Source of the DNA: Paenibacillus dendritiformis
Lineage (GTDB): Bacteria > Bacillota > Bacilli > Paenibacillales > Paenibacillaceae
Length of the DNA: 64,000 nucleotides
Direction of reading: 5' to 3'
Assembly: GCF_945605565.1 (NCBI RefSeq)
Contig: NZ_OX216966.1
Span: forward strand, 1,481,001 to 1,545,000
The notes below the pieces were generated by a model. That model ran no database searches. It saw only the letters and a program-made list of their open reading frames with translations, and was not told the DNA's origin. This document shows, in pieces, positions 1 through 8,710 of this stretch. Made by a program: the position numbers and the translations under genes. How positions within the stretch are numbered: the first letter of the stretch is position 1; every line of letters starts with the position of its first letter.

Positions 1-2
1 GG

Positions 3-548
3 GGCAGCGAAGTATCGGTAGTTCACTTTTTCCCGTCGATGTTCATTGAAAAATGGGGCATCACCAGTTCCCAGGCGACCTTGACCGTAACCACCTACTG
101 GACGGCGATGGTGATCGGACGGGCGCTCTGTGGCGTGCTCGCGGAGAAGCTGACCTACTATCGCTTCATGTGGCTGACCACTTCAGGAAGCGTAATCGTG
201 CTGCTGCTGTTGCCCTTCAGTCCGCAGGCATGGGCGGGCTTCGTGATCAGCTTCCTGCTCGGACTCGGGATGGCCGGCATGTTCGCGATTATGCTCATCT
301 ATGCGAATCAGGCGCTGCCCGGCATGACGGAGCGCACGACAAGCATTTTGCTGGCTGCCAACGGACTCGGCGGCTCGCTGATGCCGATTGCTGTGGGCAG
401 GATGATGGACATCTTCCCGGTTCAGGCGGTCATGTGGCTGTTCTTCGGGGTCATGCTGACGATGCTGCTGCTCGTATTCGCGTCCCGACGCCGGAAGGGC
501 CTGATGATAGCGGAAACCCGGCATACGGTTGCCGTTTGTGAGGAGTAA
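3..548 (+). CDS. MFS transporter, C-terminal part (cut by window edge)
   Basis: This is the C-terminal part of a major facilitator superfamily permease. The reading frame is open from base 3, so the start lies outside the window. About 182 residues are visible with several hydrophobic helices (for example around VIVLLLLPFSPQAWAGFVI and VMWLFFGVMLTMLLLVFAS) joined by short basic loops, as in the second six-helix half of an MFS protein. A glycine-rich GLGMAGMF segment and the loop ending in GRMMDIFP fit MFS helices 9-11. The substrate cannot be inferred from this half; sugar permeases of the FucP kind and drug exporters both remain possible. A terminator hairpin follows. Confidence 0.8.
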   Translation, partial: GSEVSVVHFFPSMFIEKWGITSSQATLTVTTYWTAMVIGRALCGVLAEKLTYYRFMWLTTSGSVIVLLLLPFSPQAWAGFVISFLLGLGMAGMFAIMLIYANQALPGMTERTTSILLAANGLGGSLMPIAVGRMMDIFPVQAVMWLFFGVMLTMLLLVFASRRRKGLMIAETRHTVAVCEE

Positions 549-654
549 GGCTTGCTGCGGTTTTCTTGCCGGAGGGAGGGGGATAACATCGTCACGGTTA
601 AATGAGCTGCGAGGAGAGAATGGATCTATTGCAAGCGTCAAACAGGTTATTAAA

Positions 655-690
655 AAGCGAGTCTCGGCATGTCCGGCGGCTCGTTTTTTT
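655..690 (+). terminator. Rho-independent terminator of the MFS gene
   Basis: CGAGTC (658-663) pairs with GGCTCG (678-683), the inner TCGG pairs with CCGG, and seven T follow at 684-690. It closes the MFS transcript before the AT-richer patch starts. Confidence 0.7.
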
Positions 691-922
691 GATTTTTCTG
701 AATTTAATCTCATGGGGCTGACCCAATATTGGGGGACGAAACGGAGACCACCTCGCATAACTCATATTCACCTCTCTACGACAAACAAAAATTGAGCATT
801 GTGTAACAACCAAAAAGGGTTAAGGCCCGGATGAGTAACAAACATGATAGTGACACTCTACGGAGCGTTTATTGAGTAAGATAGGCATAACCGATATTCT
901 TGAATTACGGGAGGTGGACAAT
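691..922. other. Spacer upstream of the XRE gene
   Basis: AT-richer spacer with no supportable gene. The short open frames here are interrupted or lack ribosome binding sites. A GGGAGGTGG ribosome binding site lies just before position 923. No convincing -35/-10 pair was identified. Confidence 0.4.
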
Positions 923-1534
923 ATGGATTGCAATAAAGTGGGAAAGCTCATTCTGAGTCTTCGTAAAGAGAAAAGCATGACGCAGAAGGATTTAGCCCAT
1001 CTTATGAATATAAGCGACAAGTCGATTTCAAAATGGGAACGTGGTTTAGGGTGTCCGGATGTGTCCTTGCTTGGTGAGCTATCCAAAATATTAGGGGTAA
1101 ATATTGAGAAGATTTTATCGGGGGAGTTAAATCCGAATGAAAAAGATAGAGGGAACATGAGGCACATTAAATTTTACGCATGTCAATGCTGTGACAATGT
1201 CATGACCAGTACGGGGGCAATAAACGTTTCATGTTGCGGTAGGGTATTGGAACCATTGCTTTCAAAGCCAGAGGACGATGAGCACGAAATAATCGTTCAT
1301 GAGATTGAAGATGATTACTTCGTTACAATTCAACATGAGATGGACAGAGAGCATTATATAGCCTTTGTTGCTTATATCTCTTATGACAGGTTACTGTTCA
1401 TAAAATTGTACCCGGAACAAAACGCAGAATTGCGTTTCCCCAAAATGCACGGCGGAACGTTATATGCATATTGCAACCGACACGGATTGTGGAAAACTGA
1501 CAAAATGAAGCATGGAACAAGGAGGGTTATCTGA
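923..1534 (+). CDS. XRE-family regulator fused to a desulfoferrodoxin/superoxide reductase domain
   Basis: About 203 residues. Residues 5-66 form a Cro/CI helix-turn-helix (MTQKDLAHLMNISDKSISKW). Residues 80 onward match class I desulfoferrodoxin. C87, C90, C104 and C105 reproduce the CxxC...CC rubredoxin-like iron centre, and H121, H138, H144 (HYI), C184 and H187 (CNRHGLW) correspond to the His4-Cys iron site of superoxide reductase. All metal ligands seem present, so the protein could sense or reduce superoxide and respond by DNA binding; that role is inference. The start at 923 is chosen over an upstream ATG at 872 because GGGAGGTGG precedes it. It is followed at once by an isochorismatase-like gene with its own GTG start. 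Confidence 0.8.
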   Translation: MDCNKVGKLILSLRKEKSMTQKDLAHLMNISDKSISKWERGLGCPDVSLLGELSKILGVNIEKILSGELNPNEKDRGNMRHIKFYACQCCDNVMTSTGAINVSCCGRVLEPLLSKPEDDEHEIIVHEIEDDYFVTIQHEMDREHYIAFVAYISYDRLLFIKLYPEQNAELRFPKMHGGTLYAYCNRHGLWKTDKMKHGTRRVI

Positions 1535-1535
1535 G

Positions 1536-2066
1536 GTGGGAAAGGCACTACTTATTATTGATATGCAGGTTATGCCTTTTGTATGGAAGAATTACGGTGG
1601 AAAACCTCTCTATCAAGAAGAAAAACTGCTTGAAAATACAAAGTGCTTGATTAATAAAGCTCGAAAGAGAAATTCACCCGTTTTCTATATCATGTATACG
1701 GAGCCGGAGGGTTCCCCAAGATCTGAGAATCAACCGCTATGGCAAGTACATGAACAGATCGCTCCTGCTGCACATGATCATGTTATTATTAAACATTATG
1801 CGGACTCATTTCTTGAATCCGAGCTCAATACCCAATTGCAAGATTACGGTATTGACACATTAGTAATGTGCGGAATTCAAACCGATTATTGCGTCGATAC
1901 GACTGTGAAAAGTGGTTATTCGCGCGGCTACAAAGTAGAATTGGTAAAAGACTGTCACAGCACCTATGATTCCGATGGATTAACAGCAGTACAAATCATA
2001 AACCATCATAATAGCATTCTTGCTCAATTTGCTGCAATTGTTCACTCAAGTGAAGTCCAGTTTTAG
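1536..2066 (+). CDS. Isochorismatase-like cysteine hydrolase
   Basis: About 176 residues, the usual size for the family, which includes nicotinamidases, isochorismatases and N-carbamoyl amidases. The catalytic triad is visible as D9 (IIDMQ), K86 (VIIKHYADSF) and C119 (IQTDYCVDTT). The cis-peptide region before the cysteine is normal. The GTG start at 1536 has GGAGGG nine bases upstream inside the end of the XRE gene, so the two are probably co-transcribed and translationally coupled. The exact substrate cannot be read from sequence. Base composition is more AT-rich than the flanking sugar genes, suggesting the pair may have been acquired together. Confidence 0.85.
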   Translation: MGKALLIIDMQVMPFVWKNYGGKPLYQEEKLLENTKCLINKARKRNSPVFYIMYTEPEGSPRSENQPLWQVHEQIAPAAHDHVIIKHYADSFLESELNTQLQDYGIDTLVMCGIQTDYCVDTTVKSGYSRGYKVELVKDCHSTYDSDGLTAVQIINHHNSILAQFAAIVHSSEVQF

Positions 2067-2184
2067 AATCCAGACTGATTAAAAAAGATGAGAGGGATAA
2101 CTCCTGGTCCTTACGTTGAACGACAATTTGTCAGATATTTGTTATTACTCTATCGTGAATGTTACTTGAATGCGTCCTAACAAT

Positions 2185-2220
2185 AAACCGGATTCCTTTG
2201 TAAAATGATGAGTCCGGTTT
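2185..2220 (+). terminator. Possible terminator after the hydrolase gene
   Basis: AAACCGGA (2185-2192) pairs with TCCGGTTT (2213-2220) across a 20-base loop. The T-tract is short, so termination strength is doubtful. Confidence 0.4.
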
Positions 2221-2482
2221 TAGTCGATCACTACCCGATTGTTCCGTAGCCTCCGTGGATACTTGCCTGTTTTTTCACGTTGTTTTTGAAAATACCTAGC
2301 TCTTTACAAAGCCGAAGACATTGGGCTAGGAGTTTGTATCCATACACATTTTGATCTATTCGTCACTTACTTTCTCGCCCCGTTTTTGCACATCTAGTTA
2401 GCGTGTTTAAGTCATAACACAACACACAATAATTTGCCCCAAATTACGAAAGAAATTTTTACGTTTTTTTGAACAATACAGG
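2221..2482. other. AT-rich intergenic region without recognised gene
   Basis: No supportable gene on either strand. A minus-strand stretch between about 2230 and 2335 reads open for some 30 codons, ending in KKQASIHGGYGTIG. It lacks a start and a ribosome binding site and may be the remnant of a lost gene. Otherwise nothing is seen apart from the promoter that follows. Confidence 0.3.
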
Positions 2483-2512
2483 TTGACGTTGGCGAATAAC
2501 CCGATATATAAT
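2483..2512 (+). promoter_or_regulatory. Sigma-A promoter of the first sugar transport cluster
   Basis: TTGACG (2483-2488), an 18-base spacer and TATAAT (2507-2512). It points toward the dehydrogenase gene at 2736 and leaves a leader of about 215 bases that carries repeated TTGCGCAA sites. Confidence 0.65.
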
Positions 2513-2583
2513 GTCCACAAGCCTAAAAGAAAACCCTTACATGGACGGGTGCCGGACGTTGGTAACCTGTTCGTACGCAATTA

Positions 2584-2618
2584 TTTGCGCAAATTTGCGC
2601 ACGTAGATTATTGCGCAA
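2584..2618. promoter_or_regulatory. Cluster of TTGCGCAA palindromes (putative operator)
   Basis: A perfect palindrome TTTGCGCAAA (2584-2593) is followed directly by TTTGCGCAC (2594-2602) and, ten bases on, by TTGCGCAA (2611-2618). Repeated palindromes with a central CG between promoter and gene fit an operator of a LacI-like or other dimeric repressor. The regulator is not identifiable here. Confidence 0.45.
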
Positions 2619-2735
2619 ACGTGATGAGAACGCTGCCTCGAGTTATTGCCTGTCATTGATCAGCTTCACTGCGCTTATGCGCGTAATCGTATGTTCCAGA
2701 GGTTGAATACTCCAAGGTGAAAAGGGGACAGAATC

Positions 2736-3902
2736 ATGCAGCAAGTACGCATAGGGATGATTGGAGCCCGCGGGCGGGGCGGGATTGCGAAGTATTGGCA
2801 CAAGCCGGACGGCCGTTCCGTCGTCGTCGGCGCGGCGGATATTTATCCGGAGAAGCTGGAGGAATTCCAGCAGGAGATTAACCCGGATGCCTTCGTGACG
2901 ACCGATTACCGCGAGCTCATCGCGCGGGAGGATATTGACGCCATCGCGGTCACTTCGCCCGATTTTTGCCATGAAGAGCATGCCGTGGCTGCGCTGAAGG
3001 CCGGCAAGCATGTCTTTTGCGAGAAGCCCCTCGCGATTACCGTCGACGGCTGCGATAACATCCTCAAGGCGTGGCAGGAATCCGGCAAGAAGCTGATGGT
3101 CGGCTTCAATATGCGGTATATGAATATGTACCGGACGATGAAGGAGATTGTCGATTCCGGTGTCATCGGCGAGATTAAGGCCGTATGGGTGCGCCACTTC
3201 GTCGGTTGGGGAGGCTACTTCTACTTCCATGACTGGCACGCGAACTCCGCCAATTCGACCGGGCTGCTCCTGCAAAAGGGCTCTCATGATATCGACATCA
3301 TTCATTGGATTACCGGGCGCTATGCGACGAAGGTGTCGGCGTTCGGCGGTCTCGATTTCTACGGCGGCGACAAGCCGAACGATCTGACTTGTCCGGCATG
3401 CGACGAACGGGAGACATGCACCGAGGTCAGCCCGGGCCGCCTGATCGAATGCGCCTTCCGCGAGGAAGTGAATGTGGAAGATAATAATATGGTCATTATG
3501 GAGCTGGAAGGCGGCATTAAGGCATCGTATTTGCAATGCCATTTCACGCCGGACTATCAGCGCAATTATACATTTATCGGGACCGAAGGACGGATGGAGA
3601 ACAACGAGCTGGAGAACAAGGTCTATGTATGGACCCGCCGCTCGAACAATCCGCGCGAGCTGTCCAACCGGGTGTATGAGATTAAGGAAGCGAAGGGCTC
3701 CCACGGCGGTGCCGATCCGAATATTTGCAAGGACTTCGTGGACATGATTCTCGATGGCAAGATGCCGGTCGCGACGCCGCTGGCGGGCCGCATGAGCGTG
3801 GCTGTAGGCTGTGCGGCGACGGAATCGCTGCGCAGCGGCGGAGGCGTCGTGCAGGTCTCTCCGGCACCGGATGCGGCTGTGCTCCAGGGCAGCGGCAACT
3901 GA
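2736..3902 (+). CDS. Gfo/Idh/MocA family oxidoreductase
   Basis: 388 residues. The N-terminal Rossmann fold starts with IGMIGARGRGG (NAD(P)-binding glycine motif, residues 6-16) and contains the family signature CEKP near residue 96, whose lysine contacts cofactor and substrate. The C-terminal part is the usual alpha/beta substrate domain with a GSHDIDIIHW stretch. A cysteine cluster (CPACDERETC) in the middle is seen in a subset of sugar dehydrogenases. It probably oxidises or reduces a sugar or cyclitol at a C-H-OH position using NAD(P). The following LplB/YtcP/LplA-type transporter genes probably supply its substrate. They have their own promoter at about 4000. Confidence 0.85.
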   Translation: MQQVRIGMIGARGRGGIAKYWHKPDGRSVVVGAADIYPEKLEEFQQEINPDAFVTTDYRELIAREDIDAIAVTSPDFCHEEHAVAALKAGKHVFCEKPLAITVDGCDNILKAWQESGKKLMVGFNMRYMNMYRTMKEIVDSGVIGEIKAVWVRHFVGWGGYFYFHDWHANSANSTGLLLQKGSHDIDIIHWITGRYATKVSAFGGLDFYGGDKPNDLTCPACDERETCTEVSPGRLIECAFREEVNVEDNNMVIMELEGGIKASYLQCHFTPDYQRNYTFIGTEGRMENNELENKVYVWTRRSNNPRELSNRVYEIKEAKGSHGGADPNICKDFVDMILDGKMPVATPLAGRMSVAVGCAATESLRSGGGVVQVSPAPDAAVLQGSGN

Positions 3903-3987
3903 CACACAAGAAGGAAGCAGGTTCTCGCAGCTCGTGCGGCGAATGTTCGCAACATGGAGAGGCGGGAACCAACAACCTATCTTTGAT

Positions 3988-4014
3988 CTTGTTAAAAATT
4001 AACAAAATGTATAA
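3988..4014 (+). promoter_or_regulatory. Promoter overlapped by an inverted-repeat operator
   Basis: TTGTTAA (3988-3994), AAA, TTAACAA (3998-4004) is a perfect 7-bp inverted repeat that ends five bases before TATAAT (4009-4014). The left arm can also serve as -35 (TTGTTA, 15-base spacer). The layout suggests a repressor site controlling the transporter genes that start at 4095. Confidence 0.5.
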
Positions 4015-4094
4015 TTGATGTATTTTAATTGAAAATAAGCCGGTATCGAGCAGGCCTATTGTCAATGCAGAAAGAAAGGAGAGTGGATGAAAAG

Positions 4095-5054
4095 TTGACC
4101 AAAACGGGAATTACGACGGAGAGCTTCCCGGTGGTTCGGGCGCGCAGATCCTCCCGGGTCTGGCGCTCGATCAAGCGCAACTGGCAGCTCTATGCGCTCA
4201 TTGCGCCGGTCGTTGTCTACTATATCATTTTTCATTATTTGCCGATGTACGGCGTGCAGATCGCGTTCAAGGACTTCATCGCTTCCAAAGGAATCTGGGA
4301 CAGTCCTTGGGTGGGCTTCAAGCACTTCGAACGGTTTTTCAGCAGCTATTTCTTTGAACGGCTTATTGTGAATACGCTTACAATCAGTCTGTACACGCTG
4401 CTGGTCAGCTTTCCGATTCCGATACTGTTGGCCTTGATGCTGAATGAAGCGAAGGCGCAATGGTTCAAGAAGACTGTGCAGACGATTACGTATGCGCCGC
4501 ATTTTCTGTCCGTCGTCGTCGTGGTCGGCATGCTGTTTATTTTCCTGAACCCGAGCACGGGCATCGTCAACCATCTGATTGTCGCCTTGGGCGGGGAGCC
4601 GATCGCCTTCATGACAGATGCGAATTGGTTCAAGACGCTGTATGTGCTGTCGGATGTATGGCAGACGATGGGCTGGAGCTCGATCATTTATTTGGCGGCT
4701 TTGTCGGGCGTCGATCACCAGCTGCATGAAGCAGCGACGATTGACGGCGCGAGCAAGCTGCAGCGCATCTGGCATATCAACATTCCGACGATTGCCCCGA
4801 CGATTATTATTTTGCTGATCCTCAATCTCGGGACGGTCATGGCGGTGGGCTTCGAGAAAATTTTCCTGATGCAGAACAATCTGAATCTCGCCAGCTCGGA
4901 TGTCATCTCCACCTATGTGTACCGCAGCGGGATACTGGATGCGCAGTACAGCTTCTCCGCCGCTGTCGGATTATTCAATTCGGTTGTGAACTTCGCGCTC
5001 TTGATTATCGTGAACTCGATCGCCAGACGCGTAAGCACGACGAGCCTATGGTAA
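4095..5054 (+). CDS. Sugar ABC transporter permease, LplB family
   Basis: About 319 residues from the TTG at 4095. AGGAGAG lies 11 bases upstream, which favours this start; ATG codons at 4029 and 4065 and a GTG at 4083 are in frame but have poor or no spacing to a ribosome binding site. Six membrane segments are visible, beginning with LYALIAPVVVYYIIFHYLPMYG, which is typical of LplB-like permeases. The EAA loop (EAATIDGASKLQRIWHINIP) that docks on the shared ATPase is intact. It is the first permease of a three-gene importer whose ATPase is not encoded nearby, as is usual for this group, where an MsmX-like ATPase serves several transporters. Confidence 0.9.
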   Translation: MTKTGITTESFPVVRARRSSRVWRSIKRNWQLYALIAPVVVYYIIFHYLPMYGVQIAFKDFIASKGIWDSPWVGFKHFERFFSSYFFERLIVNTLTISLYTLLVSFPIPILLALMLNEAKAQWFKKTVQTITYAPHFLSVVVVVGMLFIFLNPSTGIVNHLIVALGGEPIAFMTDANWFKTLYVLSDVWQTMGWSSIIYLAALSGVDHQLHEAATIDGASKLQRIWHINIPTIAPTIIILLILNLGTVMAVGFEKIFLMQNNLNLASSDVISTYVYRSGILDAQYSFSAAVGLFNSVVNFALLIIVNSIARRVSTTSLW

Positions 5055-5067
5055 GGAGGGGGTTGCC

Positions 5068-5952
5068 ATGATCGATCGCTCCATCGGAGACCGTATCTTC
5101 GATGTTGTCAATTACGTCCTGTTAACGCTGGTCATGCTCATTGTGCTCTATCCGCTTCTCTTTGTCCTGAGCGCATCCGTCAGCAACCCGGAGACGGTGC
5201 TGCGCGGCGAGATGTGGCTGATTCCGAAGCAAATCAACTTCGACGCATACGCCAAAATTTTTCAAAATAAAGATATTCTCCTTGGTTACGGCAACACGAT
5301 TCTATATACCCTTCTCGGCACGGCCATCAATCTCATCATGACGATATGCGCGGCGTATCCGCTCGCCCGCAAAGACTTCCTCGGCCGGGGGCTGATTACC
5401 GGCATGATCGTATTCACCATGTTCTTCGGCGGCGGGCTCATTCCTACGTACTTGCTCATCAAAAACTTGAATATGCTCGACACGCTGTGGGTGATGGTGA
5501 TTCCGAACGCCGTCGCGGTCTGGAACATCATCATTATGCGCACCTTCTTCCAGCAAACGATACCGGGCGAGATTCAGGAGGCGGCCATGATTGACGGATG
5601 CAGCCATATGCAGACGCTGCTGCGCATCGTCCTGCCCCTGTCGATGCCGATTATCGCCGTTATGGTGCTGTTCTATGCGGTAGGGCACTGGAATTCCTAT
5701 TTCAACGCGCTGATTTACTTGTCCAGCAAGGACAAATTCCCGCTGCAGCTCATTCTGCGCGAGATTCTGATTCAGAGCGATTCGGGCGACATGATCAAGC
5801 TGACGTCGGAATCGGCCGTGAAGATGAAGATGAGTGTAGAGGGATTGAAGTATGCGGTGCTGGTGGTGGCGAATTTGCCGATGCTCGTCCTGTATCCGTT
5901 CCTCCAGCGCTATTTTGTCAAAGGCATCATGATTGGAGCTCTGAAGGGGTAA
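5068..5952 (+). CDS. Sugar ABC transporter permease, YtcP/AraQ family
   Basis: 294 residues, six membrane segments, opening with an amphipathic stretch and LTLVMLIVLYPLLFVLSASVSN. The EAA motif (EAAMIDGCSHMQTLLRIVLP) and the C-terminal FVKGIMIGALKG ending are hallmarks of the second permease of LplABC-like importers. Thirteen bases separate it from the upstream permease and AAGGAGGGGG serves as ribosome binding site. It forms the translocation channel with the 4095 product and receives substrate from the 5981 lipoprotein. Confidence 0.9.
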   Translation: MIDRSIGDRIFDVVNYVLLTLVMLIVLYPLLFVLSASVSNPETVLRGEMWLIPKQINFDAYAKIFQNKDILLGYGNTILYTLLGTAINLIMTICAAYPLARKDFLGRGLITGMIVFTMFFGGGLIPTYLLIKNLNMLDTLWVMVIPNAVAVWNIIIMRTFFQQTIPGEIQEAAMIDGCSHMQTLLRIVLPLSMPIIAVMVLFYAVGHWNSYFNALIYLSSKDKFPLQLILREILIQSDSGDMIKLTSESAVKMKMSVEGLKYAVLVVANLPMLVLYPFLQRYFVKGIMIGALKG

Positions 5953-5980
5953 CCGACCACAAGCAAAAGGGGGAAATGTT

Positions 5981-7612
5981 GTGAGATCAAAAAAATGGCT
6001 GATGACGACGATGAGCGTGCTGCTGAGCTTCTCGCTGCTGATTACGGCATGCGGGGGAAGCGGCGGCGGAGGGGGAGCCGATGCCGGCAGCAGCGATGAA
6101 CGGCTCGCCAAGATGAACAAGGAAGGGATGCCGATCGCCAAGGAAAAGATGACGATGTCCGGCTTCGCCGCGAAGTTCTATGCTTCGGCGGACTGGAGCA
6201 AGCTGATGCTCTGGGAAGAATACGAGAAGATGACCAATATTCATATCGATTGGGAGACCGTGCAGGTCGACAGCTTGAAGGAGAAGCGCAACATCAAGCT
6301 GGCCGGCGGCGATTATCCCGAGATTTTCTTCGCCTCCGCCTTCGCCAAGAGCGATCTGATCAAGTACGGAAGCCAGGGCACCTTCCTGCGGCTGAACGAG
6401 CTGATCGACGAGCATGCTCCGAATTTCAAGGCGTTGATGGACAAATACCCGATCGTGAAGCAGGGCATTACGATGCCGGACGGCAGCATTTACGGACTGC
6501 CGACCGTGTTCGACCCGGACTTCAAGTCGCTGTTCTACGGGACGCCGTGGATGAAGAAGGAATGGCTCGACAAGCTGGGGCTGAAGCCGCCGACCAATCT
6601 GGAGGAGCTGCATACGGTGCTGAAGGCGATCAAGGACGGCGACCCGAACGGCAACGGGAAGAAGGATGAGATCCCGTGGGGTTCCAGGGGCGTCTGGATT
6701 ATGATCAACTTCCTGAAGGGCTCATTCGGGCTGAACAAGAACGGGACAGCGAATCCGAACGTCGACCTCGATCCGGATACCGGCAAGCTCCGGTTCGTGC
6801 CGGCGACGAAGCAGTACAAGGAGCTGCTGCAATATGTCGAGAAGCTGCACGCGGACGGGCTGTTCGACCCGGAGACGTTCACGATGAAGGACACCGACTT
6901 GACGTCCAAGGCGACGGCCGGCGTGTACGGCTTCCTGGACGGCGTCAATCCGGAGGCGGTCTACAATCAGGAGGGCTATGTCGGCATGCCGGTGCTGGAA
7001 GGCCCGTACGGCGACAAGATCGCGACCAACATCGGATCGCCGCTCGGCAATATCGGCATGTTCGTGCTGACGGACAAGGCGAAAAACCCGGAAGCCGCCA
7101 TTCGCTGGATGGACCATTTCTACAGCGATGAAGGGGTCAAAATGTTCTTCATGGGCTTCGAAGGCGTAACGTACCAAGTGAATGACAAGGGCGAATATGA
7201 GTATCTGGACGCGATTACGAACCATCCGGACGGCTTGAACCTGGATCAGGCGGTAAGCCAGTATCTTACCTGGCCGGGCGGATATTATCCGGGCATGGTG
7301 ATGCAGAAGTACTTCAAGGGGGCGGAAGGCTTGCCGTCCTCGGTCAAGAATGCCGAAGATGCGCAGCCGCATTCGATTCCGATGAGCGAGGTCTGGCCGG
7401 CCTTCAACTTCACGCCGGAGGAGCAGGATGAGCTGACGACCATTCAGACGGATATCCATACGTATGTCGATGAGATGCGCGACAAGTTCGCTTCGGGCGC
7501 GGTCGGATTCGATCAATGGGACAATTATGTGCAGCAGCTGGAGAAGATGAATCTGAAGCGTTATCTGGAAATTTACCAAGCGGCGTATGAGCGTTATCTG
7601 AAATCGAAATAA
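5981..7612 (+). CDS. Extracellular solute-binding lipoprotein, LplA family
   Basis: 543 residues from a GTG start preceded by AAAGGGGGAA. A signal peptide ends in the lipobox LITAC with C24 as the lipidated cysteine, followed by a glycine/serine linker. The mature part has the large two-lobed fold of sugar-binding proteins; segments such as DPNGNGKKDEIPW and LTDKAKNPEAAIRWMDHFYSDEG are characteristic of the LplA group. It captures an oligosaccharide or glycoside outside the cell for the two permeases just upstream. The neighbouring Gfo/Idh dehydrogenase suggests a modified or reduced sugar, but the ligand is not known. Confidence 0.9.
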   Translation: MRSKKWLMTTMSVLLSFSLLITACGGSGGGGGADAGSSDERLAKMNKEGMPIAKEKMTMSGFAAKFYASADWSKLMLWEEYEKMTNIHIDWETVQVDSLKEKRNIKLAGGDYPEIFFASAFAKSDLIKYGSQGTFLRLNELIDEHAPNFKALMDKYPIVKQGITMPDGSIYGLPTVFDPDFKSLFYGTPWMKKEWLDKLGLKPPTNLEELHTVLKAIKDGDPNGNGKKDEIPWGSRGVWIMINFLKGSFGLNKNGTANPNVDLDPDTGKLRFVPATKQYKELLQYVEKLHADGLFDPETFTMKDTDLTSKATAGVYGFLDGVNPEAVYNQEGYVGMPVLEGPYGDKIATNIGSPLGNIGMFVLTDKAKNPEAAIRWMDHFYSDEGVKMFFMGFEGVTYQVNDKGEYEYLDAITNHPDGLNLDQAVSQYLTWPGGYYPGMVMQKYFKGAEGLPSSVKNAEDAQPHSIPMSEVWPAFNFTPEEQDELTTIQTDIHTYVDEMRDKFASGAVGFDQWDNYVQQLEKMNLKRYLEIYQAAYERYLKSK

Positions 7613-7614
7613 AC

Positions 7615-7661
7615 GCCAGCAGCCCCGCGCCGAGTAGTCGGCCGCGGGGCTTGCTGCGTCT
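7615..7661. terminator. Bidirectional terminator between convergent genes
   Basis: GCAGCCCCGCG (7619-7629) pairs with CGCGGGGC (7643-7650) and the following TTGCTGC. It sits between the plus-strand lipoprotein gene and the minus-strand hydrolase gene, so it may stop both. No long T-tract is present on either side. Confidence 0.5.
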
Positions 7662-7669
7662 GGCCGCGA

Positions 7670-8584
7670 TTACAGCAACGGCAGAATCTCGTCCCAGACC
7701 GCATCGAGGATGCTCTGCATATCTCCCTCGTTGCTGTTGATGGCGATCGCCGCGTCCCGGCCGGGGATCACGATGCAGAACTGCCCGTGCGCGCCGTCGG
7801 CACGATAGGCCTCATGCGTGCACATCCAGAACTGGCAGCCATAGCCCTGGCTCCAGTCGATGCTGCCCTCATTGTCGATGTGCTTGCGTGTGGCGAACGC
7901 AATCCACTCCGCGGGGATGAGCTGTTCGCCTTCCCAAGCACCCTGCTGCAGCAGCAGCTGTCCGAATCGGCTCAGCTCCTCGTTGCTGATTCGGAGCCCC
8001 GCGCATCCGAGCGTGACGCCGAGCGGGGATGTGTCCCATTCGACGCGTTCCATCCCGAGCGGCTCGAACAAGCGCGGAGTCAAATATTGATGGACCGTCT
8101 CGCCGACGGCGGCTTGTACCATCGCCGAAATCATGAAGGTGTCGCCGCTGCTATAGGTGAACCGCTCGCCGGGAGGACGGTCCAGAGGCAGCGACATATA
8201 GTATTTGGCCCAGTCCTTCTCCTGGAGCGACTTCCTCTCGTCGGCCCACAGCGGCGGAGCGTCATGGCCGGAGGACATCCGCAGCAGATCGTACAAGCGG
8301 ATGCGGCCGGGCTCAAGGGCGGGATCGTCTGCCATTCCTTCCCGCACGTGCTGCGGAAACACATCCCCCAGCGTCGTATCCAATGTTAGCTTTCCTTCCT
8401 CGATTGCCAGTCCGACCGCCATGCAGGTGAACGATTTGCTGACCGAGTGCTGCACGCGGCGGATATCTTCGCCCGCATCCCATTGCGCCGCCAGACGGCC
8501 GCCTTGCCGTATCCGCGCGGAGAGGACCTTTAATTTTTTCTCGGTTACCCGCTGGACAAAACCGGTTAATACATGAGACATCAT
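7670..8584 (-). CDS. Serine hydrolase, class C beta-lactamase-like family
   Basis: 304 residues. The SxxK nucleophile motif is S47-V-S-K50, preceded by a short N-terminal segment, and a YSS tripeptide near residue 147 supplies the tyrosine base. No signal peptide is seen, so it is likely cytoplasmic. Members act as esterases, D-aminopeptidases or beta-lactam-like hydrolases; function cannot be set from sequence. Two ATGs in a row open the gene and AAGAAGGA lies at a suitable distance. It converges with the transporter cluster and has its own promoter about 130 bases upstream. Confidence 0.8.
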   Translation of the reverse strand: MMSHVLTGFVQRVTEKKLKVLSARIRQGGRLAAQWDAGEDIRRVQHSVSKSFTCMAVGLAIEEGKLTLDTTLGDVFPQHVREGMADDPALEPGRIRLYDLLRMSSGHDAPPLWADERKSLQEKDWAKYYMSLPLDRPPGERFTYSSGDTFMISAMVQAAVGETVHQYLTPRLFEPLGMERVEWDTSPLGVTLGCAGLRISNEELSRFGQLLLQQGAWEGEQLIPAEWIAFATRKHIDNEGSIDWSQGYGCQFWMCTHEAYRADGAHGQFCIVIPGRDAAIAINSNEGDMQSILDAVWDEILPLL

Positions 8585-8710
8585 CCAGTCCTTCTTTCCA
8601 ATTGAATTTCGAAATGATGCTGAGAGGAACGCTGGCAGGAAGAGCGGTGTCTCCCTATGTAAATCGTAATAGAAACGTTTCCGCGATAAAGCGCTAAGCT
8701 GTTATTTATC

